A DNA stretch of 55,337 nucleotides from an uncultured bacterium. GTDB lineage: Bacteria; Bacillota_I; Bacilli_A; RF39; UBA660. Under the pieces are notes generated by a model. It made no database searches, had not been told where the DNA came from, and saw only the letters and a program-made list of their open reading frames with translations. Positions 9,484 through 18,180 of the stretch are shown in pieces (within the stretch, counting starts at the first letter, position 1; each line of letters begins with the position of its first letter). A program made the position numbers and the translations under genes. The DNA lies in NCBI GenBank assembly GCA_959020415.1, contig CAUERX010000006.1:1-55337 (forward strand), read 5' to 3'.

Positions 9484-9506
9484 CTCGAATAAAAAATTCG
9501 AGTTTT
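9484..9506 (+). terminator. Hairpin terminator
   Basis: CTCGAA, 7-nt AT loop, TTCGAG, then TTTT. It follows the short GNAT-like frame. From here to 9735 (about 230 nt) I see no gene; a 51-codon open stretch in it has no start or recognisable product. Confidence 0.6.
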
Positions 9507-9735
9507 CTATCAAACTGGTGCCTTAGGTAAGGACGCTTGGAAATTTGTATTAAGGTTAATTTCTAAACTAATTATAACATTATTAAATAATTTTGCATAT
9601 AATGTATTTATATTTAAACTGCATTGTCATCATAGAATTATAACAGCTCCTGTATATTCTTAAATAATATAACTAACCACAATTTGAATCAAATCTAAAC
9701 AAATTTGTGTTTTTATTATTTATGACTCAAATGGA

Positions 9736-11022
9736 TTATTTTTCAAATACAGTTGCTAAATTTAGAATCCATTTAACCCAAGCAACTACAGTACTTGTTC
9801 TTCTTTCTGCTGTTCCAATTGAATTGATTTCATCTCGATTTTCATAAATAACTTTTGCTATTTTCGAATAATCAAATTCAAAATCTGTTAAATATTGTTC
9901 AAGTGCACAGTAAAAAGGTTTATGAGATAAAATAATACTAATAATTGCCAGGTTCTTATTTTTGTGATTCATTTGCATTATACTTTTTCCACGATCAGAT
10001 AATTTGTAACCTTTATCTTTCACCACTAATCCTAAATATTGAGCAGCGGCTAAATAATAATTTGCTTGTCTAATATCAAATTCATAGATGCCCGCAATAT
10101 CACTTGTAGATAATTCTTGATTATTTAATTCATTGATTAAATCTAAAACTCTATAAAAGGAATTGGCTTGTGGAAAAGGAATATTATTATCTTCTTTAAC
10201 AAATTCAACTTGATTCATAACATTTTGTATGTCAACAACTTCAATTGGATGATATATTTCATCTAAAATATATCTTTTAATTTTCTTTAATCTAATACTG
10301 TTATAATTATTTTCATCTAAAAATTCGTAGATAAAAAAATTAAATATATTATCATGTTTAATTAACATAATTGGAACTATTTCTTTCTTCGTAACTTTTT
10401 TCCAAACTTTATACGGATAATATAATTGCCTTATTATAAAATCTTTCATATAATGATTTTTTGCTTCAAATATTACAAATTTACTTATACCCTCATAACT
10501 GCCATCTATTTCCATTTGGGAATTTTGAACACTTACATCAAATTTATTATTATCTTTTAATGATATTTGATAATTAAATTTTCCAGTCCCCATTCTTCCT
10601 TGTATAGTAGGAACAACTTCTTCTCCAGCGATATCTTCAATCATTCCAGAGATATATGCAGAATTTAATGATATTGCTTCACTTGAAATATTACCGTAAT
10701 CAATAGTTGAAATATAATCTGGTAAATATTTCGTTTCAACATCCAAATCATTATTTAATGCAACAGTTTGATAATTTTGAAATTTTCCAATAATATATAA
10801 ACCACGTTTAATTGGCAATATTGCTAAATTATTTTCAGCAAAAATGGTTGGTAAATTTTCACTGCTATCAAACTTAGTCATCAATCTTGGCTCTCTTCCC
10901 GAACCTTTAATTTGATCAGCAGTAATTTCAAAAAAACCATTTTCTTCTATTGCATTAATAATATTAAATCTTTCAAACAACTCATTCCATGCTTTATTAT
11001 TCTTTGATATCCAATTTTCCAA
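9736..11022 (-). CDS. Type II restriction endonuclease, PD-(D/E)XK
   Basis: 428 residues. A likely PD-(D/E)XK core lies near residues 170-215: EIDGSYEG, a strand, then FVIFEAKNH, giving the Asp and the Glu-x-Lys that bind the catalytic metal. The C-terminal third looks like winged-helix modules (LNNQELSTSDIAGIYEFDIR and DRGKSIMQMNH). It overlaps the 3' end of the adenine methylase gene by 26 nt, the usual coupling of a restriction pair. The cut site is set by the partner methylase and cannot be read here. Its GC content and gene density match the surrounding island. Confidence 0.8.
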   Translation of the reverse strand: MENWISKNNKAWNELFERFNIINAIEENGFFEITADQIKGSGREPRLMTKFDSSENLPTIFAENNLAILPIKRGLYIIGKFQNYQTVALNNDLDVETKYLPDYISTIDYGNISSEAISLNSAYISGMIEDIAGEEVVPTIQGRMGTGKFNYQISLKDNNKFDVSVQNSQMEIDGSYEGISKFVIFEAKNHYMKDFIIRQLYYPYKVWKKVTKKEIVPIMLIKHDNIFNFFIYEFLDENNYNSIRLKKIKRYILDEIYHPIEVVDIQNVMNQVEFVKEDNNIPFPQANSFYRVLDLINELNNQELSTSDIAGIYEFDIRQANYYLAAAQYLGLVVKDKGYKLSDRGKSIMQMNHKNKNLAIISIILSHKPFYCALEQYLTDFEFDYSKIAKVIYENRDEINSIGTAERRTSTVVAWVKWILNLATVFEK

Positions 11023-11872
11023 TAATCAAAACCTCCTCAACTTCACCACGCTTTTGAGCATTACTATTTATATTTCTCCTTGCATTCACCGTATTAATTG
11101 TATAAGTTATATATTTTGTTGTATCATTATATAAATTAACAATAAAAGGAGTTTTTGAATTGCTTATCATAATATAGCATCCACGCTCAATTAACTCATC
11201 ACACATATTTTTTAAACGCTGTTGGTCATCTCTAGAAAATCCATTTTTCGTATAACCAACAAAATTAATCTGTTCATCATATTGATCATAAGGTGGATCT
11301 AAATAAATAAATGAACCTTTAGGAGCATCAATACATGCATCATGAAAGTCGCCTGTTCTAAATTCAATTTCATTTTCATTAAAATATTTATTTATCGCTC
11401 TTAAAACTGGTTCATTGCATATACAAGGATTTTTATATGAACCAAAAGGCGAATTAAATTGCCCAGCACTATTCATTCTAAACAAGCCGTTATAACATGT
11501 TCTATTAAGATAAATTAATCTTGCTGCTCGTTCAACTGAGCTCCAATTTTTATATTCATCAGTTCTATCAATAGCTCTTATTTCATAATAACTATCAGGG
11601 TCATTTTTAGTTTCGTAATACTTTAGCTTTTCTATTAATTCATCTAAATTATTTTTTATACATTTATAACAATTAATTAAATCTTCGTTAAAATCATTAA
11701 TTACTGCTTTGGTTGGTTGTAAATGAAATAATACAGCTCCTCCACCAATAAACGGCTCATAATAGGTAGTAAATTTTTTGGGGAAAAATTTCTCTAGTTG
11801 TGGTATTAACTGTCTTTTCCCACCAGCCCATTTTAAAACTGGTTGTAAAATTAAATTTTGCTTTTTCTTCAT
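10997..11872 (-). CDS. Dam-family N6-adenine DNA methyltransferase (class D12)
   Basis: 291 residues. N-terminal KWAGGKRQL (about 14-22) is the SAM-binding motif of the D12/Dam class, and IYLDPPYDQY near residue 195 is the catalytic DPPY. YEPFIGGGAVLFHL follows motif I as in DpnM and EcoRV methylases. It transfers methyl from SAM to N6 of adenine and protects host DNA from the overlapping nuclease at 9736-11022. Members of the class modify GATC or GATATC, among others; which one applies is not visible. The start at 11872 is preceded by AGGTGGC. The gene comes first, so methylase is made before nuclease. Confidence 0.9.
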   Translation of the reverse strand: MKKKQNLILQPVLKWAGGKRQLIPQLEKFFPKKFTTYYEPFIGGGAVLFHLQPTKAVINDFNEDLINCYKCIKNNLDELIEKLKYYETKNDPDSYYEIRAIDRTDEYKNWSSVERAARLIYLNRTCYNGLFRMNSAGQFNSPFGSYKNPCICNEPVLRAINKYFNENEIEFRTGDFHDACIDAPKGSFIYLDPPYDQYDEQINFVGYTKNGFSRDDQQRLKNMCDELIERGCYIMISNSKTPFIVNLYNDTTKYITYTINTVNARRNINSNAQKRGEVEEVLIIGKLDIKE

Positions 11873-11927
11873 AAATTGCCACCTACCTTCTAATAAAAAT
11901 TATACCATACTTTCTTTAATTTTTAAT

Positions 11928-12260
11928 TCATCCAATTGAATTTTCTTTAAAATTTATAATAGTTTCATAAATCATAATATCAGTTAATTGTTCAATTAAA
12001 AATTTGACCCACTCTTTAGTGTAACTATAATCTTTATGCAAATCATCAAATTGACAGTATTTAATATCACAGCCTTCTGATTGATAACCAGCTTGTCTAA
12101 CTTTATAATATTTCCATACATTAGTATGATGATGAACTTTAAATTCTTTTTCTATTGCTTCAGAGACAATATTACAAACTTGAGAAGGCCTATGTTTGTT
12201 CTTATTAATAACTGACCCTTCAACAGTCTTTTCCTTAATTAACGTTATTGATTTTAACAT
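11928..12260 (-). CDS. Hypothetical protein, possible C-terminal fragment of a larger protein
   Basis: 110 residues. The block KHRPSQVCNIV, then FKVHHHTNVWKYYKVRQAG and KDYSYTKEWVKFLI looks like the DNA- or RNA-facing tail of larger DUF3644-type proteins; that likeness is from memory and uncertain. Its ATG overlaps the stop region of the truncated recombinase by 7 nt in another frame, so a recombination event has probably joined two broken genes. It lies 55 nt ahead of the methylase and may be cotranscribed with it. Confidence 0.45.
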   Translation of the reverse strand: MLKSITLIKEKTVEGSVINKNKHRPSQVCNIVSEAIEKEFKVHHHTNVWKYYKVRQAGYQSEGCDIKYCQFDDLHKDYSYTKEWVKFLIEQLTDIMIYETIINFKENSIG

Positions 12261-12766
12261 TTCATCATATAACCAAGTGGTGGTTTACCAGGTAAATGAC
12301 CTTTCTTTAAAGCACCGGCTAAACCGAATTTTGTTCTTTCAGATGTTCTTTCGATTTCTAGTTGAGCCAAAATAGTAAGCATTCTTATAAAAAATTTACC
12401 ATTAGCATTACTAGTATTGATTTCTTCGGCGACACTTTCTAAATCACAATTATATTCTTCTAAAGTATTACAAATTACCTCTAAATCTTTGATATAACGT
12501 GTAAGTCTATCTAGTTTATAGACAATAATTTTATTGATTTTACCAGCCTTCATATCTTCCATCATTTCTTTGAATTTTGGTCTATTAGTATTTTTAGCTG
12601 ATACCCCTTCTTCACGGTAAACTTTATAGATTTCATAACCTTTAAGTTCACATAATTGCTTTAGTTTTTCTTCTTGTTCATCTAGGCTATGTCCAAACCT
12701 AGATTGATCTTCTGTACTTACTCTTGGGTATAGTCCAGCAACAACTTTAGTTTTTTGTTTTTTCAT
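12254..12766 (-). pseudogene. Serine recombinase, truncated after the catalytic domain
   Basis: 170 residues. The resolvase catalytic domain is complete (GLYPRVSTEDQ with nucleophile S17; KLDRLTRY; the long helix with ERTSERTKFG). It then reaches PGKPPLGY, the very start of the Recombinase (DNA-binding) domain of large serine recombinases, and stops. Family members have some 300 more residues with a zinc ribbon and coiled coil. What remains could dimerise but should not integrate DNA by itself. It probably brought in, or was lost with, the island that holds the restriction genes. Confidence 0.8.
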
Positions 12767-12794
12767 TTATTTTTTTATCAACTTCTTTGCATAC

Positions 12795-12827
12795 GAAAAA
12801 AACACAAGGTAGTAATTTTCCTTGTGT
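12795..12827 (-). terminator. Minus-strand terminator upstream of the truncated recombinase
   Basis: Stem ACACAAGG/CCTTGTGT (8 bp, 10-nt loop) followed on the minus strand by seven T. The segment 12830-13063 that it closes holds no gene I can support; it contains a palindrome CCTAATCATCATTAGG at about 12869-12884. Confidence 0.7.
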
Positions 12828-13063
12828 CATAAACAATAACTAAAATTATATAAAGACTAAGTCCTAATCATCATTAGGTAAAAATTTGTCGACCTTACTT
12901 AATTATAAGACTTGACAATCAAAAAGTCAGTAGGAAATTTTATAGGAATTTTAGTAGAAAAAATAGGCGAACTGAATTTTACAAAAATGTTTAAATTATT
13001 AAGTAAATGGTTAAAATAAACCATTAATTAAACTATTAAATAAAAATATGCTCCCAAAATTTT

Positions 13064-13333
13064 TTAAATTTTATTTATAGAGTTTAGAATGGAAATATAT
13101 TTAGTTAAAGTGATTATAATATGATTGTTTGGTAAATATATTTTATCTTCGTTCTCATAAAGCATAGCAAGTAATACCATATTATCTTTTTTTACAATAA
13201 TTCTATATGGCTCTTCTATACTGATATTAGTATTATTAATTTTGATAAGATGTCCCGGTAAAAAATTGATTTTTAAGTTTCCTATATTAACTTTCATTTT
13301 AATTTTGTTATGACTGTTTTCATAAATATTCAT
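13064..13333 (-). CDS. Small hypothetical protein
   Basis: 89 residues from ATG 13333, which has AGAGGAGGG directly in front (an unusually short spacing). A longer frame back to 13369 would start inside the hairpin of the tRNA-Leu terminator, so it is rejected. The product is rich in Ile, Lys and Asn with beta-like segments (KMKVNIGNLKINFLPGHLI) and has no recognised domain or membrane segment. It lies between the accessory island and tRNA-Leu. Confidence 0.45.
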   Translation of the reverse strand: MNIYENSHNKIKMKVNIGNLKINFLPGHLIKINNTNISIEEPYRIIVKKDNMVLLAMLYENEDKIYLPNNHIIITLTKYISILNSINKI

Positions 13334-13349
13334 CCCTCCTCTGAGCATG

Positions 13350-13380
13350 AAAAAAGTCCATAGCATCAAATACTATGAAC
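13350..13380 (-). terminator. Terminator after tRNA-Leu
   Basis: Minus strand GTTCATAGTA, short loop, TGCTATGGAC (10 bp allowing G-T pairs), then TTTTTT. It lies 46 nt after the tRNA 3' end. Confidence 0.75.
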
Positions 13381-13425
13381 TTTTCTTTATATAGAAATTG
13401 CCAAATGTGCGACTTTCAACCTCAA

Positions 13426-13512
13426 TGGTGCCTGTGGCCGGACTCGAACCGGCACGGTATTGCTACCATTGGATTTTGAGTCCAACGCGTCTACCAATTT
13501 CACCACACAGGC
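13426..13512 (-). tRNA. tRNA-Leu (anticodon CAA)
   Basis: 87 nt with encoded CCA and a long variable arm, as class II tRNAs have. Acceptor GCCTGTG pairs with CACAGGC; the anticodon loop CTCAAAA gives CAA, reading TTG; the T-arm is GTTCGAGTC. Confidence 0.95.
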
Positions 13513-13580
13513 AACTATATATAATTATATCACATTTCTTTTAAAATTTAACACCTAAATTAAAAAAATATCTAGATTAT

Positions 13581-14147
13581 CTAGATATCTTCATTAATTT
13601 CTTTGTATTTTGAATTAAACAAATCGGTTTCACTTTCATCTTCCTCAAAATCAATGACTGGAAGATCTTTAGTCGAAGCTAAGCCAAAATAATCTAAAAA
13701 TTCATCTGTAACACCATACAATATTGGTCTACCAGGTAGATCGGAACGACCTACTTCTTTAATAAAATTTTGAAATACTAGTTTTCTAATAATATGAGCG
13801 CTGCTGACACCTCTAATTTCATCAACGACAATTCTAGTAACTGGTTCATTATAAGCAATAATGGCCAAAGTCTCTAAAGCTGATGGGCTTAAAGTATTAC
13901 TATCTTCATCACTAAATAACTTTTTATAATATTCGGCGTGCTCTTTTTTAGTAACCATTTTTAATTTACCACCAAAGTATTCTAAACTAATACCACGGTT
14001 ACTACTTTTATATTCTTCCCCAAGAATTGTAATCAAATTATTTAACTCTTCTTTATCAATGTCTAAAACTGATAGCATTTGATTAACAGTAAGGCCATCA
14101 TCACCTGCTACAAAAAGCAGGCCTTCTAAAACGGCTTTTAAATCCAT
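13581..14147 (-). CDS. scpB: Segregation and condensation protein B
   Basis: 188 residues, usual family length. It has the tandem winged-helix layout of ScpB: MDLKAVLEGLLFVAGDDGLT at the N-terminus, LSPSALETLAIIAYNEPVTR in the centre, and GRPILYGVTDEFLDYFGL at the end of the second winged helix. ScpB dimers bind ScpA to form the kleisin complex of bacterial SMC, which organises the origin region for chromosome segregation. It starts 2 nt after scpA ends, so the two are translationally close. An acidic tail (FEEDESETDLF) follows the conserved part. Confidence 0.95.
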   Translation of the reverse strand: MDLKAVLEGLLFVAGDDGLTVNQMLSVLDIDKEELNNLITILGEEYKSSNRGISLEYFGGKLKMVTKKEHAEYYKKLFSDEDSNTLSPSALETLAIIAYNEPVTRIVVDEIRGVSSAHIIRKLVFQNFIKEVGRSDLPGRPILYGVTDEFLDYFGLASTKDLPVIDFEEDESETDLFNSKYKEINEDI

Positions 14148-14149
14148 AC

Positions 14150-14866
14150 TTACACTCCTTTAGCTAATAATGTTATTTTATCAAGATTATGGTCTTGTTT
14201 AATTTCAAGGTTTCCTTTTTTAGCTAAATCTAAAATTGATAAAAAGGTAACAACGACATAATCTTTAGTAAAGACTTCAAATAAATCTTCAAAATCTACT
14301 TGTTTATTTTTAGTTAATCTATCCATAATTTCAAGGCTTCTAGCATGAACAGAATATTCTTTTTTAGTCACAACGGTATTTAAAGGTTTTTCAAATTGTT
14401 TGCGTTCTTTGAATTTAGCAAAGGCTTTGATTAAATCTTCAAGCGATATATCTTCGCTTATTTTTAAATTATCATCTTTAAATTCTTCTAAAAGGCTCGG
14501 ATCTTTAGTAAAAAGTTCCTGCCTTTCTTCTTCTAGTTCTTTAAAAGACTTACTTATCTCTTTATACTTTTGATATTCAACTAAGCGGTTGATTAGTTCT
14601 TCGCGCGGATCTTCTTCGTTTTCTTCTGTCTCTTCATCACGTGGTAATAATTCGCGTGATTTCATTTCAATTAAGTCAGCTGCCATAACTAAATATTCAC
14701 TATCCACGTTAAGGTTTAATTCATCCATTTGACTAATATACATTAAGTATTGATTGGTTATATCGGATACTTTGATATCAAAAATATCAATATCAGCTTC
14801 TTTAATTAAATGAAGTAATAAATCCAATGGCCCTTCAAATTTATCAATTGTGACTTTATAATCCAT
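14150..14866 (-). CDS. scpA: Segregation and condensation protein A (kleisin)
   Basis: 238 residues. The hallmark FEGPLDLLLHLIKEADIDIFDI is at residues 9-30, followed by YLVMAADLIEMKSRELLP; the C-terminal winged helix has VDFEDLF and VVTFLSILDLAKKG. ScpA is the kleisin that bridges the SMC head and neck and binds an ScpB dimer. It leads a two-gene operon with scpB, with a GGTGG ribosome site before its ATG. The divergent gene at 14959 begins 92 nt away, so both promoters must lie in that gap. Confidence 0.95.
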   Translation of the reverse strand: MDYKVTIDKFEGPLDLLLHLIKEADIDIFDIKVSDITNQYLMYISQMDELNLNVDSEYLVMAADLIEMKSRELLPRDEETEENEEDPREELINRLVEYQKYKEISKSFKELEEERQELFTKDPSLLEEFKDDNLKISEDISLEDLIKAFAKFKERKQFEKPLNTVVTKKEYSVHARSLEIMDRLTKNKQVDFEDLFEVFTKDYVVVTFLSILDLAKKGNLEIKQDHNLDKITLLAKGV

Positions 14867-14958
14867 TTTACCACCTTAACAATTATAACATAGTTATTTT
14901 AGAAAGTCCAAAGGCATTATATTGTTTGTAATTAATAAACTTAAATAGGTGAATGTAA

Positions 14959-15180
14959 ATGACGCGACTTTTTGCTTTTTTAAGTGGTTTTGGTCTCAGT
15001 GTGATTGGCTTTGTATATATGATTAGTTATTTAAATTTAATGTCACTTGGGTATAATTTTAGCGAATATGCCCACTTTATTTGTAGTAAGGCAGAATGTC
15101 TTATTGGTCCAATTGGACTTTTAATTATTTTTCTAGCAATTTTTATACCGAGAGGAGACAAAGATGAACTACATTTATGA
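14959..15180 (+). CDS. Small membrane protein, two helices
   Basis: 73 residues: a hydrophobic helix at about 3-24, a polar loop with two Cys (HFICSKAEC), and a second helix at about 48-63, ending PRGDKDELHL. AGGTGA lies 6 nt before the ATG. The 3' end overlaps the next gene by 17 nt, which points to coupled expression. No family recognised. Confidence 0.65.
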   Translation: MTRLFAFLSGFGLSVIGFVYMISYLNLMSLGYNFSEYAHFICSKAECLIGPIGLLIIFLAIFIPRGDKDELHL

Positions 15181-15802
15181 TATTTTATTAAACTTTCAAA
15201 AGGATTTTTATGATTTTTTTGAGTGGAATCCTGAAGATGAAATTCTTCATATCCGAAAAATTCCACTTTTTAAGGTCTCTAATAAGGACTTTACTATTTT
15301 TAAAAAAGGAAATGTTCGTTTTGAGAGTAATTTTATGAGCCGTATTTATAATCGAACTGAGAAATTTAAAAAAATAAATACTTCAGCTTTGAACTATGTT
15401 TTTTTAGTTAGTAATGGAAAAGAAGCCATGGGGTTAAAACTAAATAAAAGTGGAATTATTACCCATAGAAGTTCTTTATTAATAGACGAAGACGATGAAA
15501 TTGCGGATATGGCTAATGATTTAAAGATTTGGGATTTTGAATATACTATTTTAAGCCCAATTAAAGAAGATGAATTTCAAACTAGATTTGAAAAAGAAAA
15601 TGGTCATGCAATTATTCAAAAATTAAACAATTTATATAATCACAAAGAGGATGAAAAATTAAAGTTTTTATATTTAGAATGTTTTTCCGAGAAGGAAAAT
15701 GACGTTAATAAAATATTTAGTATACTTAAAGAAGAAATTTTAAAACATACTGATAATTATAATAAAATATTTGATTTTTTTAAGATTATTGGTCAAAAAT
15801 AA
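15164..15802 (+). CDS. Hypothetical protein, probable sporulation-independent YkyB/YpiB-like helper (not assigned)
   Basis: 212 residues, mostly charged and helical, with DFFEWNPEDEILHIRKIPLF near the N-terminus and two acidic segments (LIDEDDEIADMA). No signal peptide or membrane helix. I do not recognise the family, and the helper wording in the call is only a placeholder for 'cytosolic, unknown'. The ATG has GGAG 8 nt upstream, inside the end of the preceding small membrane gene, so the pair is cotranscribed and the two products may act together. Confidence 0.55.
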   Translation: MNYIYDILLNFQKDFYDFFEWNPEDEILHIRKIPLFKVSNKDFTIFKKGNVRFESNFMSRIYNRTEKFKKINTSALNYVFLVSNGKEAMGLKLNKSGIITHRSSLLIDEDDEIADMANDLKIWDFEYTILSPIKEDEFQTRFEKENGHAIIQKLNNLYNHKEDEKLKFLYLECFSEKENDVNKIFSILKEEILKHTDNYNKIFDFFKIIGQK

Positions 15803-15815
15803 AAGGATAAATAAA

Positions 15816-16292
15816 TTATCCTAAATTTCTTAAAAATGGAAGTGCGATAATAAACGCAGCTACAAGTACAAGTAAAACGATAATAAAAACAATTGTACTC
15901 TTTCCACTCTTAGTTGGTTCTTCAGTTTCAGTAGCTTTAACTGGAGCTTCGGTTTGTACTGAAGCCTCAGGAGTTACTGTTGCTGCTGGTGTTTCTGGAT
16001 TTGCAGCTACTGGCGTTGTTTCATTTAATACAGGAACAGAAACATCAACTAATCGTGGTTCTGGTGCTGCAACAGGAGCTACTTCTGGTGTTACAGGAGT
16101 CTCATCAGCACTTAACGTTTCAACTGGAGCCACTGGGGTTTCAGGTTGAGGTGTTAACGTTTCAACTGGAGTTGCTGATGCTTCCTTTTCTTTACTTACT
16201 TGATTAGCAAAATCGAAACTATAATCCATGTTTTCAGGAGTAGGAGTTTCAACTGGCTTTGTATCAATATCTAAATTTTCTTTCTCATTCAT
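15816..16292 (-). CDS. Tail-anchored protein with Pro/Thr/Glu-rich low-complexity domain
   Basis: 158 residues. Residues 1-120 are low complexity, built from imperfect repeats such as PVETLTPQPETPVAPVETL. One membrane helix follows at about 132-153 (STIVFIIVLLVLVAAF) and only a few residues come after it, so it is a tail anchor with the low-complexity part probably cytoplasmic. The amino-acid bias also explains the long opposite-strand open frame here, which is not a gene. It converges on the gene that ends at 15802. Confidence 0.65.
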   Translation of the reverse strand: MNEKENLDIDTKPVETPTPENMDYSFDFANQVSKEKEASATPVETLTPQPETPVAPVETLSADETPVTPEVAPVAAPEPRLVDVSVPVLNETTPVAANPETPAATVTPEASVQTEAPVKATETEEPTKSGKSTIVFIIVLLVLVAAFIIALPFLRNLG

Positions 16293-16371
16293 ATCTTTTC
16301 CCTCCTTATTCTAATAAATCCATTATAGCAAAAAAAGAAATAAAAATAAAGAAATATATTTTTTGCTTTAC

Positions 16372-16412
16372 AAAAAGTAGAACTTTATATACAGCATAAG
16401 TCCTACTTTTTT
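16372..16412. terminator. Likely bidirectional terminator
   Basis: AAAAAGTAG and CTACTTTTT pair across 22 nt that can themselves pair (ACTTTAT with ATAAGT), with A/T runs on both sides. It lies just after the gene ending at 16446. Confidence 0.6.
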
Positions 16413-16445
16413 ATTTGAAGTTATTTATTAAATTATTTTTTAACT

Positions 16446-17375
16446 TTAAATAGATGATTTTTGACATGCGGGCTCACTAGGAACCTTTGTTTTTTGTTTG
16501 CCACCAATTGCTTTACTAAAAGATTGTCTAACGCGCTCTGTCCAAGTTTTTATAAAAGATATTTTTTCATCAGCTTCGGCAAATTCATTATTATGTAATG
16601 GTGGTGCAGTTAAATTTTGATCATGAAAAATTTCTTCTAATTGTTCATATTCCATACCTAACATTGATAGCATTTCACTAACAGTTCCATTCACTACTGA
16701 ACATTTTTCAACTTCTCGGCAAAATACTGCTTCACGGTTTTCATATAAAGCTTTATAAATGCCCTGAAGACCGGGATCTAAATTTTCGTAGGTTTCATTA
16801 AATCTATATATATTACATAATGTAGCAACACCCTGATAAAATGTACGATCACTGTGCTGGTTTTCACTACTTTCAAGTATTTTCTGTCTTTTTTGCTTTT
16901 CTATTTCTGGATGTTCAATGATTGGCCAATAATCACCAAACCATTCGGGACTATTAACATGAACGATATGTGGGGTAATACTATCTACTTGTTTCTTACC
17001 ATCGCGAAATTTAAAAGTTAATCTTTCTTTACTCAATTTTACATCTGTTAGTTTACCATTATGGTAGCGAACCAAATAGAGAAAACTTTGATAAGATGGA
17101 TGTCTACTTGGAAATTTAACTTCACCATTTTGATCTGGTCCCATCCAAGCTAAAACAACGTCATTTTTTTGATTATATGCCACTATTCTAGTATACTTTT
17201 GTCCATTAACTATGATTTCAAAACTATAACCAAAGATAAAGTTATGATTTTTTAATTTCTTTAAAGATTCACCAGCTGTGCAGCAACTACTAAAATACAA
17301 AGTATCCCCTGGATTAGTGTTTTTCGAGTCAGGGGTATCATCGGCCATTTTATTTAGGACCTCTATTGATGTCAT
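16446..17375 (-). CDS. Hypothetical cytosolic protein
   Basis: 309 residues without signal peptide or membrane helix. N-terminal part has FSSCCTAGESLKK and a beta-rich stretch (GYSFEIIVNGQKYTRIVAY, FLYLVRYHNGKLTDVKL); the C-terminal half is helical and charged, ending in a basic tail rich in Lys and Pro. No known family. The gene stands alone between terminators. An AGGAG sequence precedes the ATG. Confidence 0.6.
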   Translation of the reverse strand: MTSIEVLNKMADDTPDSKNTNPGDTLYFSSCCTAGESLKKLKNHNFIFGYSFEIIVNGQKYTRIVAYNQKNDVVLAWMGPDQNGEVKFPSRHPSYQSFLYLVRYHNGKLTDVKLSKERLTFKFRDGKKQVDSITPHIVHVNSPEWFGDYWPIIEHPEIEKQKRQKILESSENQHSDRTFYQGVATLCNIYRFNETYENLDPGLQGIYKALYENREAVFCREVEKCSVVNGTVSEMLSMLGMEYEQLEEIFHDQNLTAPPLHNNEFAEADEKISFIKTWTERVRQSFSKAIGGKQKTKVPSEPACQKSSI

Positions 17376-17478
17376 ATTTGTTTCTCCTTTTTATGTATTA
17401 CAAAATATGCTAGTAATTATAAGACATTTCACATTATTTGTCAAATTCATCAAACAAAAACTGATAATTTTTACTTTA

Positions 17479-18180
17479 TCAGTCTTTGTTTAGAATGTTT
17501 TCAAGCTTTTGAAGAGTTTCTGCGTCTAAAGCTTTAGTCCCTTTTAATGGATATTTTAGCTGAAGTTTATCATACTTTTCTTCACCATAGGTATGGTATG
17601 GAATCAATTCTACTTTTTCAACATTATTTAATCGGTTAATAAAAGCTTTTAATTCTAAGATGCTTTCTTCTGTATCATTAATACCCGGAACTATAACTTG
17701 TCTTAGCCAAAGTGGCTTATTTAATTTTTGGCAAAGTTTTAAAAACTTATTAAAATTATCCATTTTAGCTCTAGTTATTTTATTATATAGTTCTGTATTA
17801 CAGGCTTTAATATCTAAAATAATAAGGTCAGTATATTTTAATACTTCTTCATCCTTGGAAGTTCCACAGCCTGCGGTATCTAGACAAGTATTGATTCCTT
17901 CTTCATGACATAATTTCATAGTTTCTATAAGGAAATCAGGCTGGAGCAAAGGCTCTCCACCGGAAAAAGTTACTCCGCCATTTTCGCCATAATAGTTTTT
18001 ATAATTTTTTAAAGTGTTGACAATATCTTTTGGTGACACTGATTTGCCACTTTTTAGTTCTAGCATTTCAGGATTATGGCAATACAAACATCTTAGTTTA
18101 CAACCGCTTAGGAAAATAACTGTTCTAATTCCTGGGCCGTCAACTAGACCCATAGTTTCTATTGAATTAATATAACCCAT
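17479..18180 (-). CDS. pflA: Pyruvate formate-lyase activating enzyme (radical SAM)
   Basis: 233 residues. C27, C31 and C34 in SGCKLRCLYCHNPEM form the CX3CX2C site for the 4Fe-4S cluster, and GGVTFSGGEPLLQ is the SAM-binding GGE motif. The enzyme cleaves SAM to a 5'-deoxyadenosyl radical and makes the glycyl radical on PflB. It overlaps the pflB stop by one base, so the two are made together. This marks fermentative, oxygen-sensitive pyruvate use. Confidence 0.95.
   Translation of the reverse strand: MGYINSIETMGLVDGPGIRTVIFLSGCKLRCLYCHNPEMLELKSGKSVSPKDIVNTLKNYKNYYGENGGVTFSGGEPLLQPDFLIETMKLCHEEGINTCLDTAGCGTSKDEEVLKYTDLIILDIKACNTELYNKITRAKMDNFNKFLKLCQKLNKPLWLRQVIVPGINDTEESILELKAFINRLNNVEKVELIPYHTYGEEKYDKLQLKYPLKGTKALDAETLQKLENILNKD

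Noticed and set aside
13334..13369. Upstream start for the small gene at 13064
   Set aside because: It would lie inside the terminator hairpin of tRNA-Leu.
15980..16207. Plus-strand open frame opposite the Pro/Thr-rich gene
   Set aside because: It is a Leu/Gln-rich shadow caused by low-complexity repeats on the minus strand and has no ribosome site.
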